A stretch of DNA of 11,653 bases, taken from assembly GCA_946479075.1 (NCBI GenBank), contig CAMLDT010000109.1, forward strand, positions 1-11,653, read 5' to 3'. The notes below the pieces were generated by a model. That model did not search any database. It had not been told where the DNA came from and was given only the letters and a program-made list of their open reading frames with translations. The position numbers were made by a program, and so were the translations under genes. The DNA is from an uncultured Polaromonas sp. (GTDB taxonomy: Bacteria > Pseudomonadota > Gammaproteobacteria > Burkholderiales > Burkholderiaceae). This document shows, piece by piece, positions 1-7,898 of this stretch (its first letter is position 1; each line of letters opens with the position of its first letter).

Positions 1-1044
1 GACCTGAACCACACCGGCGCGCACAAGATCAACAACACCATCGGCCAGGCCATGCTGGCCAAACGCATGGGCAAGCCGCGCGTGATCGCCGAAACCGGTG
101 CCGGACAACACGGCGTGGCCACGGCCACCATCTGCGCGCGTTACGGCCTCGAATGTGTGGTTTACATGGGCAGCGAGGACGTCAAGCGCCAGAGCCCCAA
201 CGTCTACCGCATGAAGCTGCTGGGCGCCACCGTGGTGCCGGTCGAGTCGGGCAGCAAGACGCTCAAAGACGCGCTCAACGAGGCCATGCGCGACTGGGTC
301 GCCAACGTGGACAACACCTTCTACATCATCGGCACGGTCGCCGGACCGCATCCCTACCCGATGATGGTGCGCGACTTCCAGAGCGTGATCGGCGAAGAAT
401 GCCTGGTGCAGATGCCCGAAATGACCGGCGGCAAACAGCCCGACGCGGTGATTGCCTGCGTGGGCGGCGGCAGCAATGCCATGGGCATCTTCCACCCCTA
501 CATCGCGCACGAAGCTACCCGCCTGATCGGCGTCGAGGCCGCCGGTGAAGGCATGGACAGCGGCAAACATTCGGCCTCGCTGCAACGCGGCAGCCCGGGT
601 GTCTTGCACGGCAACCGCACCTATGTGCTGCAAAACGAGGACGGCCAGGTCACCGAAACCCACAGCATCAGCGCCGGCCTGGACTACCCCGGCGTCGGCC
701 CCGAACACGCCTTCCTCAAGGACATCGGCCGCGCTGAATATGTCGGTATCACCGATGCGGAGGCGCTGTCGGCCTTTCACTACCTGTGCCGCACCGAAGG
801 CATCATTCCGGCGCTGGAATCGAGCCACGCGGTGGCCTATGCGATGAAACTCGCCAAAACCATGCGCACCGACCAGTCCATCCTGGTCAACCTGTCGGGA
901 CGCGGCGACAAGGACATCGGCACCGTCGCCGACCTGTCCGGCGCGGACTTCTACGACCGGCCGTCCATGCGCGGCCACGCGGTCAAGGGCGCGGCCGCCG
1001 ACTTCGACGCCAGCGGCGCCAAGGGCGCGGGGACACAGTCATGA
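1..1044 (+). CDS. trpB: Tryptophan synthase beta chain (5' end missing)
   Basis: The PLP-dependent beta subunit of tryptophan synthase condenses indole with L-serine to give L-tryptophan, in a complex with TrpA in the cytoplasm. The reading frame is open from base 1, so the N-terminal part lies outside the window. The first visible residues contain HTGAHKIN, whose lysine (bases 25-27) is the Schiff-base lysine of the family. AETGAGQHG carries the catalytic glutamate, and CVGGGSNA is the phosphate-binding glycine loop. GRGDKD near the end is also typical. The match to enteric TrpB is close throughout. The C-terminus carries an extra tail of about 25 residues rich in Gly and Ala after the conserved core. 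The stop overlaps the trpA start by 4 bp (ATGA), which suggests translational coupling and matched production of the two subunits. Confidence 0.97.
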   Translation, partial: DLNHTGAHKINNTIGQAMLAKRMGKPRVIAETGAGQHGVATATICARYGLECVVYMGSEDVKRQSPNVYRMKLLGATVVPVESGSKTLKDALNEAMRDWVANVDNTFYIIGTVAGPHPYPMMVRDFQSVIGEECLVQMPEMTGGKQPDAVIACVGGGSNAMGIFHPYIAHEATRLIGVEAAGEGMDSGKHSASLQRGSPGVLHGNRTYVLQNEDGQVTETHSISAGLDYPGVGPEHAFLKDIGRAEYVGITDAEALSAFHYLCRTEGIIPALESSHAVAYAMKLAKTMRTDQSILVNLSGRGDKDIGTVADLSGADFYDRPSMRGHAVKGAAADFDASGAKGAGTQS

Positions 1045-1859
1045 GCCGTATTGCTGCAACCTTTGAAGCGCTGAAAGCGCAAAACCGCAAGGCCCTGATT
1101 CCTTACGTCACCGCAGGTTTTCCGCACGCAGACATCACCCCCGCGCTGATGCACGGCATGGTGGAAGGCGGCGCCGACGTGATCGAGCTTGGCGTGCCCT
1201 TTTCCGACCCCAGCGCCGATGGGCCAGTGATCCAGAAGGCCGGTGACCAGGCCCTGGCCGCCGGCATCGGCCTGGTGCAGGTGCTGGAGATGGTGCGGGT
1301 GTTTCGCCAGAAGGACAGCGCAACACCCGTGGTGCTCATGGGTTACGCCAACCCGATCGAGGCCTACGACCTCAAGCGCGGCAAGGACGCTTTTGTGCGC
1401 GACGCCGCCGCAGCCGGCATCGATGGTGTGCTGGTGGTGGACTACCCGCCCGAGGAATGTGTGGCCTTTGCGGCCACCCTGCGCAGCCACGGCATGGACC
1501 TGATCTTTTTGCTCGCGCCGACGAGTACCGATGAACGCATGGCGCAGATCGCCGGCGTCGCCAGCGGTTATGTCTATTACGTCTCGCTCAAGGGCGTGAC
1601 GGGCTCAGGCGCGCTGGATCTGGGCGCCGTCGAGGCCATGTTGCCGCGCATTCGCCAGCACGTCAGCGTCCCGGTCGGTGTCGGTTTCGGCATCCGCGAC
1701 GCCGCCACCGCCAAAGCCATCAGCCGGGTGGCCGACGCGGTGGTCATCGGCACCCGCATCATCCAGTTGATCGACGGCCAGCCGCGCGAACAGGTGGTGC
1801 CGCTGGTGCGTGATTTCCTCGCCGGCGTGCGCACCGCGCTGGACCAGCCGGCTGGCTGA
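1041..1859 (+). CDS. trpA: Tryptophan synthase alpha chain
   Basis: TrpA is a TIM-barrel enzyme that cleaves indole-3-glycerol phosphate to indole and glyceraldehyde 3-phosphate; indole is channelled to TrpB. The product is 272 aa, normal for the family. Catalytic Glu49 lies in [11 protein letters not shown] and catalytic Asp60 in PSADGP, at the same numbers as in the enteric enzyme. The flexible loop is seen as [10 protein letters not shown], and the phosphate-binding end as GVGFGI and VVIGTRI. The ATG at 1041 overlaps the trpB stop, and a GGGGA ribosome-binding site lies at about 1029-1033. The frame stays open upstream, but any earlier start would run deep into trpB. The last gene of the trp part of this cluster, it is followed by 110 bp and then accD. 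Confidence 0.97.
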   Translation: MSRIAATFEALKAQNRKALIPYVTAGFPHADITPALMHGMVEGGADVIELGVPFSDPSADGPVIQKAGDQALAAGIGLVQVLEMVRVFRQKDSATPVVLMGYANPIEAYDLKRGKDAFVRDAAAAGIDGVLVVDYPPEECVAFAATLRSHGMDLIFLLAPTSTDERMAQIAGVASGYVYYVSLKGVTGSGALDLGAVEAMLPRIRQHVSVPVGVGFGIRDAATAKAISRVADAVVIGTRIIQLIDGQPREQVVPLVRDFLAGVRTALDQPAG

Positions 1860-1888
1860 ACCGGGCCTGAACCGGACGGAACTCAGCG

Positions 1889-1894
1889 CATAAT
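1889..1894 (+). promoter_or_regulatory. Possible -10 box for accD
   Basis: CATAAT lies 75 bases before the accD start in the trpA-accD gap. The best -35 candidate (CTGAAC at 1867-1872, spacing 16) is weak. If real, it would let accD be expressed separately from the trp genes and would place the leader hairpin at 1921-1941 in the 5' untranslated region. Confidence 0.3.
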
Positions 1895-1920
1895 CCCCCT
1901 TCTTTACCGGTTTTGCCCCC

Positions 1921-1941
1921 GCCGGCGCCCAGCGCGCCGGC
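1921..1941 (+). promoter_or_regulatory. GC-rich hairpin in the accD leader
   Basis: GCCGGCGC (1921-1928) and GCGCCGGC (1934-1941) form a perfect 8-bp all-GC stem with a 5-base loop. It ends 16 bases before the accD ribosome-binding site. No T-run follows, so it does not look like a standard intrinsic terminator. It could stabilise the mRNA, partly block read-through from trpA, or affect accD translation. The structure is seen; the function is inferred. Confidence 0.45.
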
Positions 1942-1957
1942 CCCGGCAGCTCTTCAC

Positions 1958-1962
1958 AAGGA
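1958..1962 (+). promoter_or_regulatory. Ribosome-binding site of accD
   Basis: AAGGA sits 7 bases before the ATG at 1970. It decides the start in favour of this ATG over the in-frame TTG at 1913. Confidence 0.7.
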
Positions 1963-1969
1963 CGACTTC

Positions 1970-2842
1970 ATGTCTTGGCTGGAAAAACTCCTTCCCCCGA
2001 AAATCACGCCCACCAACCCCACCGAGCGCCGCAGCGTGCCCGAAGGCTTGTGGGTCAAGTGCCCCAGTTGCGAAGCCGTGCTGTACAAGACCGACCTGGA
2101 AAAAAACCAGAACGTCTGCCCGCAGTGCAGCCACCACCACCGCATGGATGCACGCGCCCGGCTGGATTCGTTTCTGGACGCTGAGGGTCGCTATGAAATC
2201 GGCCAGGAAGTGCTGCCGGTTGACCCGCTCAAATTCAAGGACAGCCGCAAATACCCCGAACGCCTGAAGGAAGCGCTGGAAAACACCGGCGAGACCGACG
2301 CGCTCATCGTCATGGGTGGCGCGGTGCACAGCATTGGCGTGGTCGTGGCCTGCTTCGAATTCGACTTCATGGGCGGCAGCATGGGCAGCGTGGTGGGCGA
2401 GCGTTTTGTGCGCGGCGTGCATGCCGCCATCGAGCAGAAAGTGCCCTTCATCTGCTTCACCGCCACTGGCGGCGCGCGCATGCAGGAAGGCCTGCTGAGC
2501 CTGATGCAGATGGCGAAAACCAATGCCGCCCTGACCCGCCTGGCCAAAAAAGGCCTGCCCTATATCAGCGTGCTGACCGACCCGACCATGGGCGGGGTGA
2601 GCGCCGGCTTCGCTTTTGTCGGCGACATCGTGATTGCCGAGCCGAAAGCGCTGATCGGTTTTGCCGGCCCGCGCGTGATCGAATCGACCGTGCGCGTGAC
2701 CCTGCCGGAAGGTTTCCAGCGCGCGGAATTCCTGCAAACCAAGGGTGCCGTCGATTTCATCTGCGACCGGCGCGAACTGCGCAAAACCGTGGCCAATTCA
2801 CTGGCCATGCTGCTGCGCCAGCCAGCCGACGCTGTTCTGTAG
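1970..2842 (+). CDS. accD: Acetyl-CoA carboxylase carboxyltransferase subunit beta
   Basis: AccD with AccA forms the carboxyltransferase that moves CO2 from carboxybiotin to acetyl-CoA, giving malonyl-CoA, the first committed step of fatty-acid synthesis. The product is 290 aa, close to the usual size. The N-terminus has the four-cysteine zinc ribbon Cys31-x2-Cys34-x15-Cys50-x2-Cys53. The crotonase-like core shows [12 protein letters not shown], the GGARMQEG oxyanion segment and [10 protein letters not shown]. The start [10 protein letters not shown] is typical and has a good AAGGA site. The gene follows trpA by 110 bp, an order common in betaproteobacteria. The usual partner folC does not follow; instead there is a repeat-bearing spacer and an unrelated gene. 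In E. coli the zinc-ribbon enzyme is known to bind accA/accD mRNA, which makes the leader hairpin of interest. Confidence 0.97.
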   Translation: MSWLEKLLPPKITPTNPTERRSVPEGLWVKCPSCEAVLYKTDLEKNQNVCPQCSHHHRMDARARLDSFLDAEGRYEIGQEVLPVDPLKFKDSRKYPERLKEALENTGETDALIVMGGAVHSIGVVVACFEFDFMGGSMGSVVGERFVRGVHAAIEQKVPFICFTATGGARMQEGLLSLMQMAKTNAALTRLAKKGLPYISVLTDPTMGGVSAGFAFVGDIVIAEPKALIGFAGPRVIESTVRVTLPEGFQRAEFLQTKGAVDFICDRRELRKTVANSLAMLLRQPADAVL

Positions 2843-3083
2843 CCACGGGCTCTTCGGGAGCCTGTTCACTATCAAAAGCATAGCTGCTTGCGCCCGTCCG
2901 ACAAGGGCTACAGGCCTTTTTGATGTTCAATCCTGTTCCTGAGGCGGAAACCCGCCCCGTGGTCGCGGTGTGGGCATGCGCCGCCTGAATGGGGCGTGAG
3001 CCACAGCCAGCGCAGGGGACAAGCGGATCGTGGGAAGATGTCGCATCGACCGTCGCTTTTCCTGAACTCCTGCCCCTGATTCG
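2843..3083. other. Spacer between accD and the Lon-domain gene
   Basis: No supportable gene is present. Just after accD there is a short GC hairpin (GGCTC 2848-2852, GAGCC 2858-2862) without a T-run, a weak terminator candidate. An interspersed repeat follows at 2869-2924, and a small inverted repeat GGCGG/CCGCC at 2943-2956. I see no convincing promoter for the following gene. Confidence 0.5.
2869..2924 (+). repeat. Interspersed palindromic repeat, copy A
   Basis: The core is AGCTGCT (2882-2888), 13 bases, then CAAGGGCT (2902-2909). The same core with identical spacing is found at 10221 and 11449. The ends form an inverted repeat, ATCAAAA (2871-2877) with TTTTGAT (2918-2924). From memory, this repeat type is common between genes in Comamonadaceae. 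The copy stands alone between accD and the Lon-domain gene. Confidence 0.8.
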
Positions 3084-3740
3084 ATGCCAGAAGCCCTGAC
3101 CCTTTTCTCGCTCCCGCTGTTTCCGCTGGGCACCGTGCTCTACCCCGGCGGCCTGCTGCCTCTGCGCATTTTTGAGGTGCGCTACCTCGACATGATCAGC
3201 AAATGCCACAAGACCGGCGCGCCCTTCGGTGTGGTGGCGCTGACCCAGGGTTCGGAAGTGCGCAAGCCCGGGGACGGCCCCAGCGGCGACGGTTTTGCCA
3301 ACGAGGCCTTTCACACCGTGGGCACGCTGGCCACCATCACCAGTTATTCGGTGCCGCAACCGGGCCTGATGGTGATCCGCTGCAGCGGCACCCAGCGCTT
3401 TGAAATCTCCAGCCAGGAAAAACTCAGGCATGGCCTGTGGATCGCCGATGTGACCCGGCTGGACGATGACCAGCTCGTCAAGGTGCCCGATGACCTGCGC
3501 GGTGCGGCCAACGCCCTCGGCAAACTGATCAAGAGCCTGCAGGAGCGCGACATCCCGGCCGAGCAGATGCCGCTGGAGCCGCCTTACCAGCTCGACGACT
3601 GCGGCTGGGTCGCCAACCGCTGGTGCGAATTGCTGCCCATGCCCGTCGAGCTCAAGCAGCGCCTGATGCAGCTGGACAACCCGCTGGTCCGGCTTGAACT
3701 GATCAGCGACATTCTCGGAAAAACCGGCATCGCACTGTAG
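3084..3740 (+). CDS. Lon N-terminal (substrate-binding) domain protein
   Basis: The 218-aa product consists of the LON substrate-binding domain alone (PF02190/COG2802 type), with no AAA+ ATPase or Ser-Lys protease part. The signature is at the N-terminus: [20 protein letters not shown] followed by RYLDMI, and a mid-domain VGTLATI. The second half is helical and matches the four-helix part of the Lon N-domain. No signal peptide or membrane segment is visible, so it is probably cytoplasmic. Stand-alone proteins of this family are widespread in proteobacteria and have no settled function; a role in substrate recognition or protein quality control is only a guess. The ATG at 3084 lacks a clear ribosome-binding site but begins right at the conserved domain. 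lysS follows 103 bp downstream with its own -10 candidate. Confidence 0.88.
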   Translation: MPEALTLFSLPLFPLGTVLYPGGLLPLRIFEVRYLDMISKCHKTGAPFGVVALTQGSEVRKPGDGPSGDGFANEAFHTVGTLATITSYSVPQPGLMVIRCSGTQRFEISSQEKLRHGLWIADVTRLDDDQLVKVPDDLRGAANALGKLIKSLQERDIPAEQMPLEPPYQLDDCGWVANRWCELLPMPVELKQRLMQLDNPLVRLELISDILGKTGIAL

Positions 3741-3775
3741 TTCTGTGTCGCCCCGGTGCGGGCGGCAACGCAGCC

Positions 3776-3781
3776 TAAAAT
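3776..3781 (+). promoter_or_regulatory. Putative -10 box of lysS
   Basis: TAAAAT followed by C lies 62 bases before the lysS ATG. TAAAATC occurs at a similar place before the gene at 9695. No good -35 hexamer stands 16-18 bases upstream, so this is a -10-only call. Confidence 0.45.
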
Positions 3782-3843
3782 CAGGGGTTTGGCCCTTGGC
3801 CCGGTCCCCCCGGCCTGCCTTCCTTCTTCGAGAACATTTTTTC

Positions 3844-5403
3844 ATGTCCAACACGCCCCCCAGCCCCGCGGTCACGACCGCGCCCACGCACGACGACAAC
3901 CAGCTCATCGCCGAGCGCCGCGACAAGCTGCGCCTGCTGCGTGAAGGCCAGGCCGGCGGCAAGGGTGTGGCCTTTCCCAACGACATCAAGCCGGCGCACC
4001 GCGCCGAGGCGCTGTTTGCCGCTTACGACGGCAAGACCAAGGAAGAGCTGGAGCCGCTGGCCGTCACGGTCAACGTGGCCGGCCGCATGATGCTCAAACG
4101 TGTCATGGGCAAAGCCAGTTTCGCGACGCTGCAGGACAGCTCCTTCGGGCCATCTGGCGGCCGCATCCAGGTCTATATCAACAACGAGGGCGTGGGCGAA
4201 GACGTGCACAACGCATTCAAGCACTGGGATCTGGGCGACATCGTGTCGGCCACCGGCACGCTGTTCAAGACCAAAACCGGCGAGCTGTCGATCCACGCCA
4301 CCGGCATCCGGCTGGTCACCAAAAGCCTGCGGCCCCTGCCCGACAAGTTTCATGGCGTGGCCGACCAGGAGGTCAAGTACCGCCAGCGGTATGTGGACCT
4401 CATCACCGACGAAGCCGCGCGCAAACGCTTTGCGGCGCGCAGCAAGGCGGTCTCGACCATGCGCAGCTTCATGGTGGACCACCAGTTTCTCGAAGTCGAA
4501 ACGCCGATGCTGCACCCGATTCCGGGCGGTGCCAATGCCAAGCCCTTTGTCACGCACCACAACGCGCTGGACCAGCAGATGTTTCTGCGCATCGCGCCCG
4601 AGTTGTACCTCAAACGCCTGATCGTCGGTGGCTTCGAGCGCGTGTTCGAGATCAACCGCAGCTTCCGCAACGAAGGCATCAGCGTGCGGCACAACCCCGA
4701 GTTCACCATGATGGAGTTTTACGCCGCGTGGTGGAACTACCAGGATTTGATGAGCTACACCGAAGACCTGATTCGCCACGTCGCCACCCAGGTCGCCGGC
4801 AGCACGGTGCTGACTTACCAGGGCAAACCGGTTGACCTGAGCCAGCCCTTCGAGCGCCTGACGATCCGCGAAGCCGTCGTCAAACACACCGAGGCCGGCG
4901 CCAACGTGGACGATGCTGCCTGGCTGGTTGCTGCACTCAAGAAGATGGGCAAATTCAGCGCCAAGGACAAACTCGACAGCCGCTCATTGCCCAGCCTGCA
5001 GGTCATGTATTTTGAAGAGATGGTCGAAGAAAAACTCTGGCAGCCGACCTTCATCATGGAACACCCGACCGAAATTTCGCCGCTGGCACGCGCCAACGAT
5101 GCGCGCCCTGAGGTGACCGAGCGTTTCGAGCTGTACATCACAGGCCGCGAGTTCGGCAACGGCTTTTCGGAACTCAACGACGCCGAAGACCAAGCCGCGC
5201 GATTCCTCGCGCAGTCCGACGCCAAGGACGGCGGCGACGAGGAGGCCATGCACTTCGACGCCGACTACGTGCGCGCTCTCGAATACGGCATGCCGCCCAC
5301 CGGTGGCTGCGGCATCGGCATCGACCGCTTCATGATGCTGCTGACCGACAGCGCCAGCATCCGCGACGTGATTTTGTTTCCGGCACTGCGGCGCGAGGCC
5401 TGA
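3844..5403 (+). CDS. lysS: Lysyl-tRNA synthetase, class II
   Basis: LysS charges tRNA-Lys with lysine using ATP, an essential cytoplasmic step of translation. The product is 519 aa, slightly longer than the E. coli enzyme. An N-terminal OB-fold for anticodon binding covers about residues 75-150 ([24 protein letters not shown]). The class II catalytic domain follows: motif 1 near FLEVETPML with [11 protein letters not shown], motif 2 at [15 protein letters not shown] (from residue 274), and motif 3 at GGCGIGIDR (488-495). The ATG at 3844 gives the usual short charged N-terminus ([10 protein letters not shown]); an upstream in-frame extension is rejected because it is low-complexity and covers the promoter region. 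The ribosome-binding site is weak. A hairpin follows 2 bases after the stop. Confidence 0.97.
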   Translation: MSNTPPSPAVTTAPTHDDNQLIAERRDKLRLLREGQAGGKGVAFPNDIKPAHRAEALFAAYDGKTKEELEPLAVTVNVAGRMMLKRVMGKASFATLQDSSFGPSGGRIQVYINNEGVGEDVHNAFKHWDLGDIVSATGTLFKTKTGELSIHATGIRLVTKSLRPLPDKFHGVADQEVKYRQRYVDLITDEAARKRFAARSKAVSTMRSFMVDHQFLEVETPMLHPIPGGANAKPFVTHHNALDQQMFLRIAPELYLKRLIVGGFERVFEINRSFRNEGISVRHNPEFTMMEFYAAWWNYQDLMSYTEDLIRHVATQVAGSTVLTYQGKPVDLSQPFERLTIREAVVKHTEAGANVDDAAWLVAALKKMGKFSAKDKLDSRSLPSLQVMYFEEMVEEKLWQPTFIMEHPTEISPLARANDARPEVTERFELYITGREFGNGFSELNDAEDQAARFLAQSDAKDGGDEEAMHFDADYVRALEYGMPPTGGCGIGIDRFMMLLTDSASIRDVILFPALRREA

Positions 5404-5404
5404 C

Positions 5405-5436
5405 CCGCCAGTCAGCCAGCTTTTACAGACTGGCGG
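5405..5436. terminator. Hairpin between convergent lysS and GFA genes
   Basis: CCGCCAGTC (5405-5413) and GACTGGCGG (5428-5436) form a perfect 9-bp stem with a 14-base loop. It begins 2 bases after the lysS stop and lies 21 bases from the end of the opposing gene, a position expected of a bidirectional terminator. No T-run follows on either strand, so it may act by blocking RNA decay or with Rho rather than as a classical terminator. Confidence 0.55.
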
Positions 5437-5456
5437 ATGGCGGTCAGTGCGATGTG

Positions 5457-5873
5457 TCAGGCATCCCGACCGGGTGCGCGCGGAAAGCTCCTGGCTCCCT
5501 CATGCAGCCTGGTCCAGGACAGCTTGCTTTCGCAAAACAGCTGGACCGTTGGCTCAAGACTTTCGTGGCCTTGCACGGTGCCCAGGTAAAGCATGCTGAG
5601 CCCTTTGTAGGTTGCGGGATTCAAGTTGAAAAGCGGCGTGCCGCAGGAGCGGCAGAAAAAGCGGCGGGTCCTGTCGGTGACCTGGTAAACAGCCAGCTGT
5701 TTCGGGTTGCCGGTGACGGTGAGCTGCGCCTCCTTCACAACCACGTAGGTGGAAAACGCAGCGCCCGTCATGCTTCGGCACAGGCAGCAGTGGCAGGTGA
5801 CGGCCTGCAATGCAGGACCATCAACCTTGAAACCTGTTTCGCCACACTTGCAACTGCCGGTGATCGGGTTCAT
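5457..5873 (-). CDS. GFA-family (CENP-V/GFA domain) zinc-binding protein
   Basis: A 138-aa protein of the glutathione-dependent formaldehyde-activating enzyme (GFA) fold. Zinc-binding cysteines are at the usual places: GSCKCG (Cys8, Cys10), CHCCLC (Cys27, Cys29, Cys32) and FFCRSCGTPLF (Cys74, Cys77). Founding members were reported to speed addition of glutathione to formaldehyde, but most homologues are of unknown function, so no specific reaction is assigned. No signal peptide is seen. The ATG at 5873 has a GGAGA ribosome-binding site (5878-5882) at good spacing. The gene lies 46 bp downstream of map on the same strand and may share its transcript. Its end faces lysS. Confidence 0.88.
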   Translation of the reverse strand: MNPITGSCKCGETGFKVDGPALQAVTCHCCLCRSMTGAAFSTYVVVKEAQLTVTGNPKQLAVYQVTDRTRRFFCRSCGTPLFNLNPATYKGLSMLYLGTVQGHESLEPTVQLFCESKLSWTRLHEGARSFPRAPGRDA

Positions 5874-5919
5874 GAGTTCTCCGGAAACGAAGAGGCGGCG
5901 ATCAAGGCAGCTTGGTCAC

Positions 5920-6666
5920 TCAGTGCCGGGTCACCACAATCGGCTCGCCGCGGGTGATGATCATGGTGTGTTCGTACTGCGCCGACAAATTGCCCTGCGC
6001 GCCGACCAGCGTCCAGCCGTCCGAGGTTTCAATCACCGTACGGCTACGCGTCGAAAGAAAAGGCTCGATGGTGATCACCATGCCTTCTTTCAACATGCGC
6101 TTGTCCCGAGCATCAAAGTAACCAGGAATGTGCTCGGGCGCTTCATGCAGCGCGCGGCCCACGCCGTGGCTGGCCAGGTTCTCGATGACTTTGAAGCCAT
6201 AGGCCTTCGCCGTGCGCTCGATGGCTGCGCCTATGCCATTGAGCGGCTGGCCGGCGCGGGCGTGTTTCATGGCTTGGGCCAGCGCCGTGCGCGTGGCATG
6301 GCACAGCCGCGTCTTCTGCGGATTGGTCGGCGGCACGATCCGGGTTCCGCCGGTGTCGGCAAAGTAGCCGCCCAGCTCGGCCGACACATCGACATTCAGC
6401 ACATCGCCCGCGCGAATCACCCGGTCCCCCGGGATGCCGTGCGCAGCCTCTTCGTTGATGCTGATGCAAGTGGCGCCCGGAAAGTGGTAGGTGAGCTGGG
6501 GCGCCGAGCGCGAACCGTGTTGTTCGAGCAAAGCGGCACCCAGAGCGTCCAGCTCGCGTGTGATCATGCCGGGCTCGGCAGCGTCGAGCATTTGGTGGAG
6601 CACTTGGGAGACGATGTTGCCTATGCGTTTGAGTGCGACGACATCGCCTTCGGTTTCGATGGTCAT
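5920..6666 (-). CDS. map: Methionine aminopeptidase, type I
   Basis: The enzyme removes the initiator methionine from new proteins in the cytoplasm. The product is 248 aa, normal for type I. All expected active-site residues are visible: His76 in EEAAHGIPGD, metal ligands Asp93 (LNVDVSA), Asp104 (YFADTGG), His167 (ASHGVGR), Glu201 (ITIEPF) and Glu232 (QYEHT). There is no N-terminal zinc-finger extension. The gene is not next to rpsB/tsf, where the housekeeping map of betaproteobacteria commonly sits, so this may be a second, stand-alone paralogue; that needs the rest of the genome. No good ribosome-binding site precedes the ATG. A perfect 17-base palindrome lies 20 bases upstream. The GFA gene follows by 46 bp. 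Confidence 0.93.
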   Translation of the reverse strand: MTIETEGDVVALKRIGNIVSQVLHQMLDAAEPGMITRELDALGAALLEQHGSRSAPQLTYHFPGATCISINEEAAHGIPGDRVIRAGDVLNVDVSAELGGYFADTGGTRIVPPTNPQKTRLCHATRTALAQAMKHARAGQPLNGIGAAIERTAKAYGFKVIENLASHGVGRALHEAPEHIPGYFDARDKRMLKEGMVITIEPFLSTRSRTVIETSDGWTLVGAQGNLSAQYEHTMIITRGEPIVVTRH

Positions 6667-6866
6667 GTAATTATCTGTGTGAATATTTGGAATTATTCCA
6701 AAACGGATGTCCCAAAGCTGGGAAGTGGGTTCTCGGTCGACTTCCGGAAATACGGCTCCAGAGTAAGGTACGTAATGCTGGCAGGCAAACAGTAGTAAGG
6801 TGACAAAGCCATCGGTAGAACGTTCGCGTTAAACGAAATGCTCGCTTCATGCCTACGACAATAAGA
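6667..6866. other. AT-richer gap between the AbiTii-like gene and map
   Basis: Two hundred bases with no supportable gene. Apart from the palindrome at 6686-6702, I see no clear terminator for the AbiTii-like gene and no mobile-element ends. The base composition resembles the AbiTii-like gene more than map, which suggests that the transferred segment extends into this gap. Confidence 0.4.
6686..6702. promoter_or_regulatory. Perfect 17-base palindrome upstream of map
   Basis: TTTGGAAT-T-ATTCCAAA reads as an 8-1-8 perfect inverted repeat and sits 20 bases before the map ATG, where a promoter would be expected. The size and symmetry fit a dimeric repressor operator. A GATAAT (minus strand, 6670-6675) between it and the start could be a -10 of a nearly leaderless mRNA. 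No regulator is identified. Confidence 0.45.
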
Positions 6867-7898
6867 TCACTCAGTGGCGACAGGTTTCACTGGCGATTCC
6901 CGATTCGCAACGTTCGCGATCTCACCGATAAAAAGATATGTGTGAATGACAGCCAAGGTTGCCTCCTGCTCGGAGACATCAACGTGTACTCCTTTGCATG
7001 TTTTCTCGTAGATAGCGTCGAGCCGGCCAGCGAGGTGCTCCAGCTCAGAGGAAATAACCTCCCTCGATCCACTACCGGGCGTTGCATCAGACAGAAACGC
7101 TAGAAGTCTGTTCTTGTACTGTTCAGCACCGATCTTCCTTAACTTTCCTGAAGCATCCTTCCAATCTTGATGTCTCGCAGGGAAGACCGCATCCGCAACG
7201 CTCATAAGTAGGCGGCGGCAGGATGTGAGGGCTGCCGTCCAAGACTCTGACGAGGACTCTGACATTCGCTCATTTATAGCGACAAGCTTTTCGGCGGCTG
7301 TAGGGCAATGGGCTCGCACGAACCGATCAACAGAACGTCGCGCCTTCTCGAAAATTTCTTCGGCGACATCACCCAATTCAAGAGCGAGATAAGTGTCAGT
7401 CGCATAGCTATGAATTCCTGCCCTCAGGGAGGCTAGCAGGGATTGACTGTGCGCATAGCTCTTCTTCTGGGCTGCTTGTAGCTTGAGCTGGGTGGCGATC
7501 AAGGCCTCAGTCGCATTCTTCTCCAGAAAGTCCTTTGCATTCCAACGTGCCGTAGGAGAAGATCGAAGAGCATTCATTAGAGCCTCCTCAGAGTTGGCAT
7601 TTGCTTCGAGCTCAGGCAAGCTTTGAGTCCAGTACTTGCCGGTCTCTACATTCAACCTGCCACCTGTAACAGCATAGTCGCGGCATGTCCCAAGTGTGGC
7701 AAATGCAAACTCCGACGGATACCCTCTCATTTCCATATCCAGCCATCGCTGCGCATCTTCATCACGCATCAGTCTTGCCAGCCGCTTAGCCTTCATCAAG
7801 ATGACGTCGATGCGCGCCGTTGATGCCTCCAAATCGTCAAGGAGTGAGGCCGAAATCCGTCGGGCTTCTTCGACTCTGCGGGAAGAGTTCTCATTCAT
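6867..7898 (-). CDS. AbiTii-like (abortive infection family) protein
   Basis: A 343-aa soluble protein. The N-terminal part (about residues 15-65) resembles the AbiTii domain named after the lactococcal AbiT phage-resistance system: a helix LLDDLEAST, then ILMKAKRLARLM, then QRWLDMEMRGYP (50-61), matching the family's pattern of amphipathic helices ending in W-x-x-x-E-x-x-G-Y. The middle has SLLASLRAGIHSYATDTYLA. The C-terminal half has a conserved-looking helical block: SCRRLLMSVADAVFP (from about 226), YKNRLLAF (261-268) and KGVH (302-305). No enzyme motif is certain. The ATG at 7898 is preferred over an in-frame TTG four codons earlier; neither has a good ribosome-binding site. GC content and codon use are clearly lower than in neighbours, consistent with transfer. 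A role in phage defence is inferred from family membership only. Confidence 0.7.
   Translation of the reverse strand: MNENSSRRVEEARRISASLLDDLEASTARIDVILMKAKRLARLMRDEDAQRWLDMEMRGYPSEFAFATLGTCRDYAVTGGRLNVETGKYWTQSLPELEANANSEEALMNALRSSPTARWNAKDFLEKNATEALIATQLKLQAAQKKSYAHSQSLLASLRAGIHSYATDTYLALELGDVAEEIFEKARRSVDRFVRAHCPTAAEKLVAINERMSESSSESWTAALTSCRRLLMSVADAVFPARHQDWKDASGKLRKIGAEQYKNRLLAFLSDATPGSGSREVISSELEHLAGRLDAIYEKTCKGVHVDVSEQEATLAVIHTYLFIGEIANVANRESPVKPVATE

Noticed and set aside
786..1040. Upstream in-frame extension of trpA
   Set aside because: It lies inside trpB in another frame, and TrpA normally begins at the ATGA overlap; Glu49 and Asp60 numbering fits start 1041.
1913..1969. Upstream TTG start giving AccD 19 more residues
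   Set aside because: The extra residues are Pro/Ala-rich and cover the leader hairpin, while ATG 1970 has a good AAGGA site and the typical MSWLEKLL beginning.
2757..3989. Long minus-strand open frame (410 codons) across the end of accD, the spacer and the Lon-domain gene
   Set aside because: It is antisense to clear genes, has low-complexity His/Arg/Gly/Ala-rich content and no recognisable domain; such frames are common in high-GC DNA.
3781..4887. Long minus-strand open frame (368 codons) opposite lysS
   Set aside because: Complement of conserved synthetase codons; no domain and no ribosome-binding site.
5749..6795. Plus-strand open frame (348 codons) opposite the GFA gene and map
   Set aside because: Map and the GFA protein on the other strand have full sets of catalytic residues; the antisense product has no recognisable features.
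6821..6840. GTTAAAC resembling an integron attC core
   Set aside because: No matching RYYYAAC partner or attC stem was found at 57-141 bases on either side, and no integrase is in the window.
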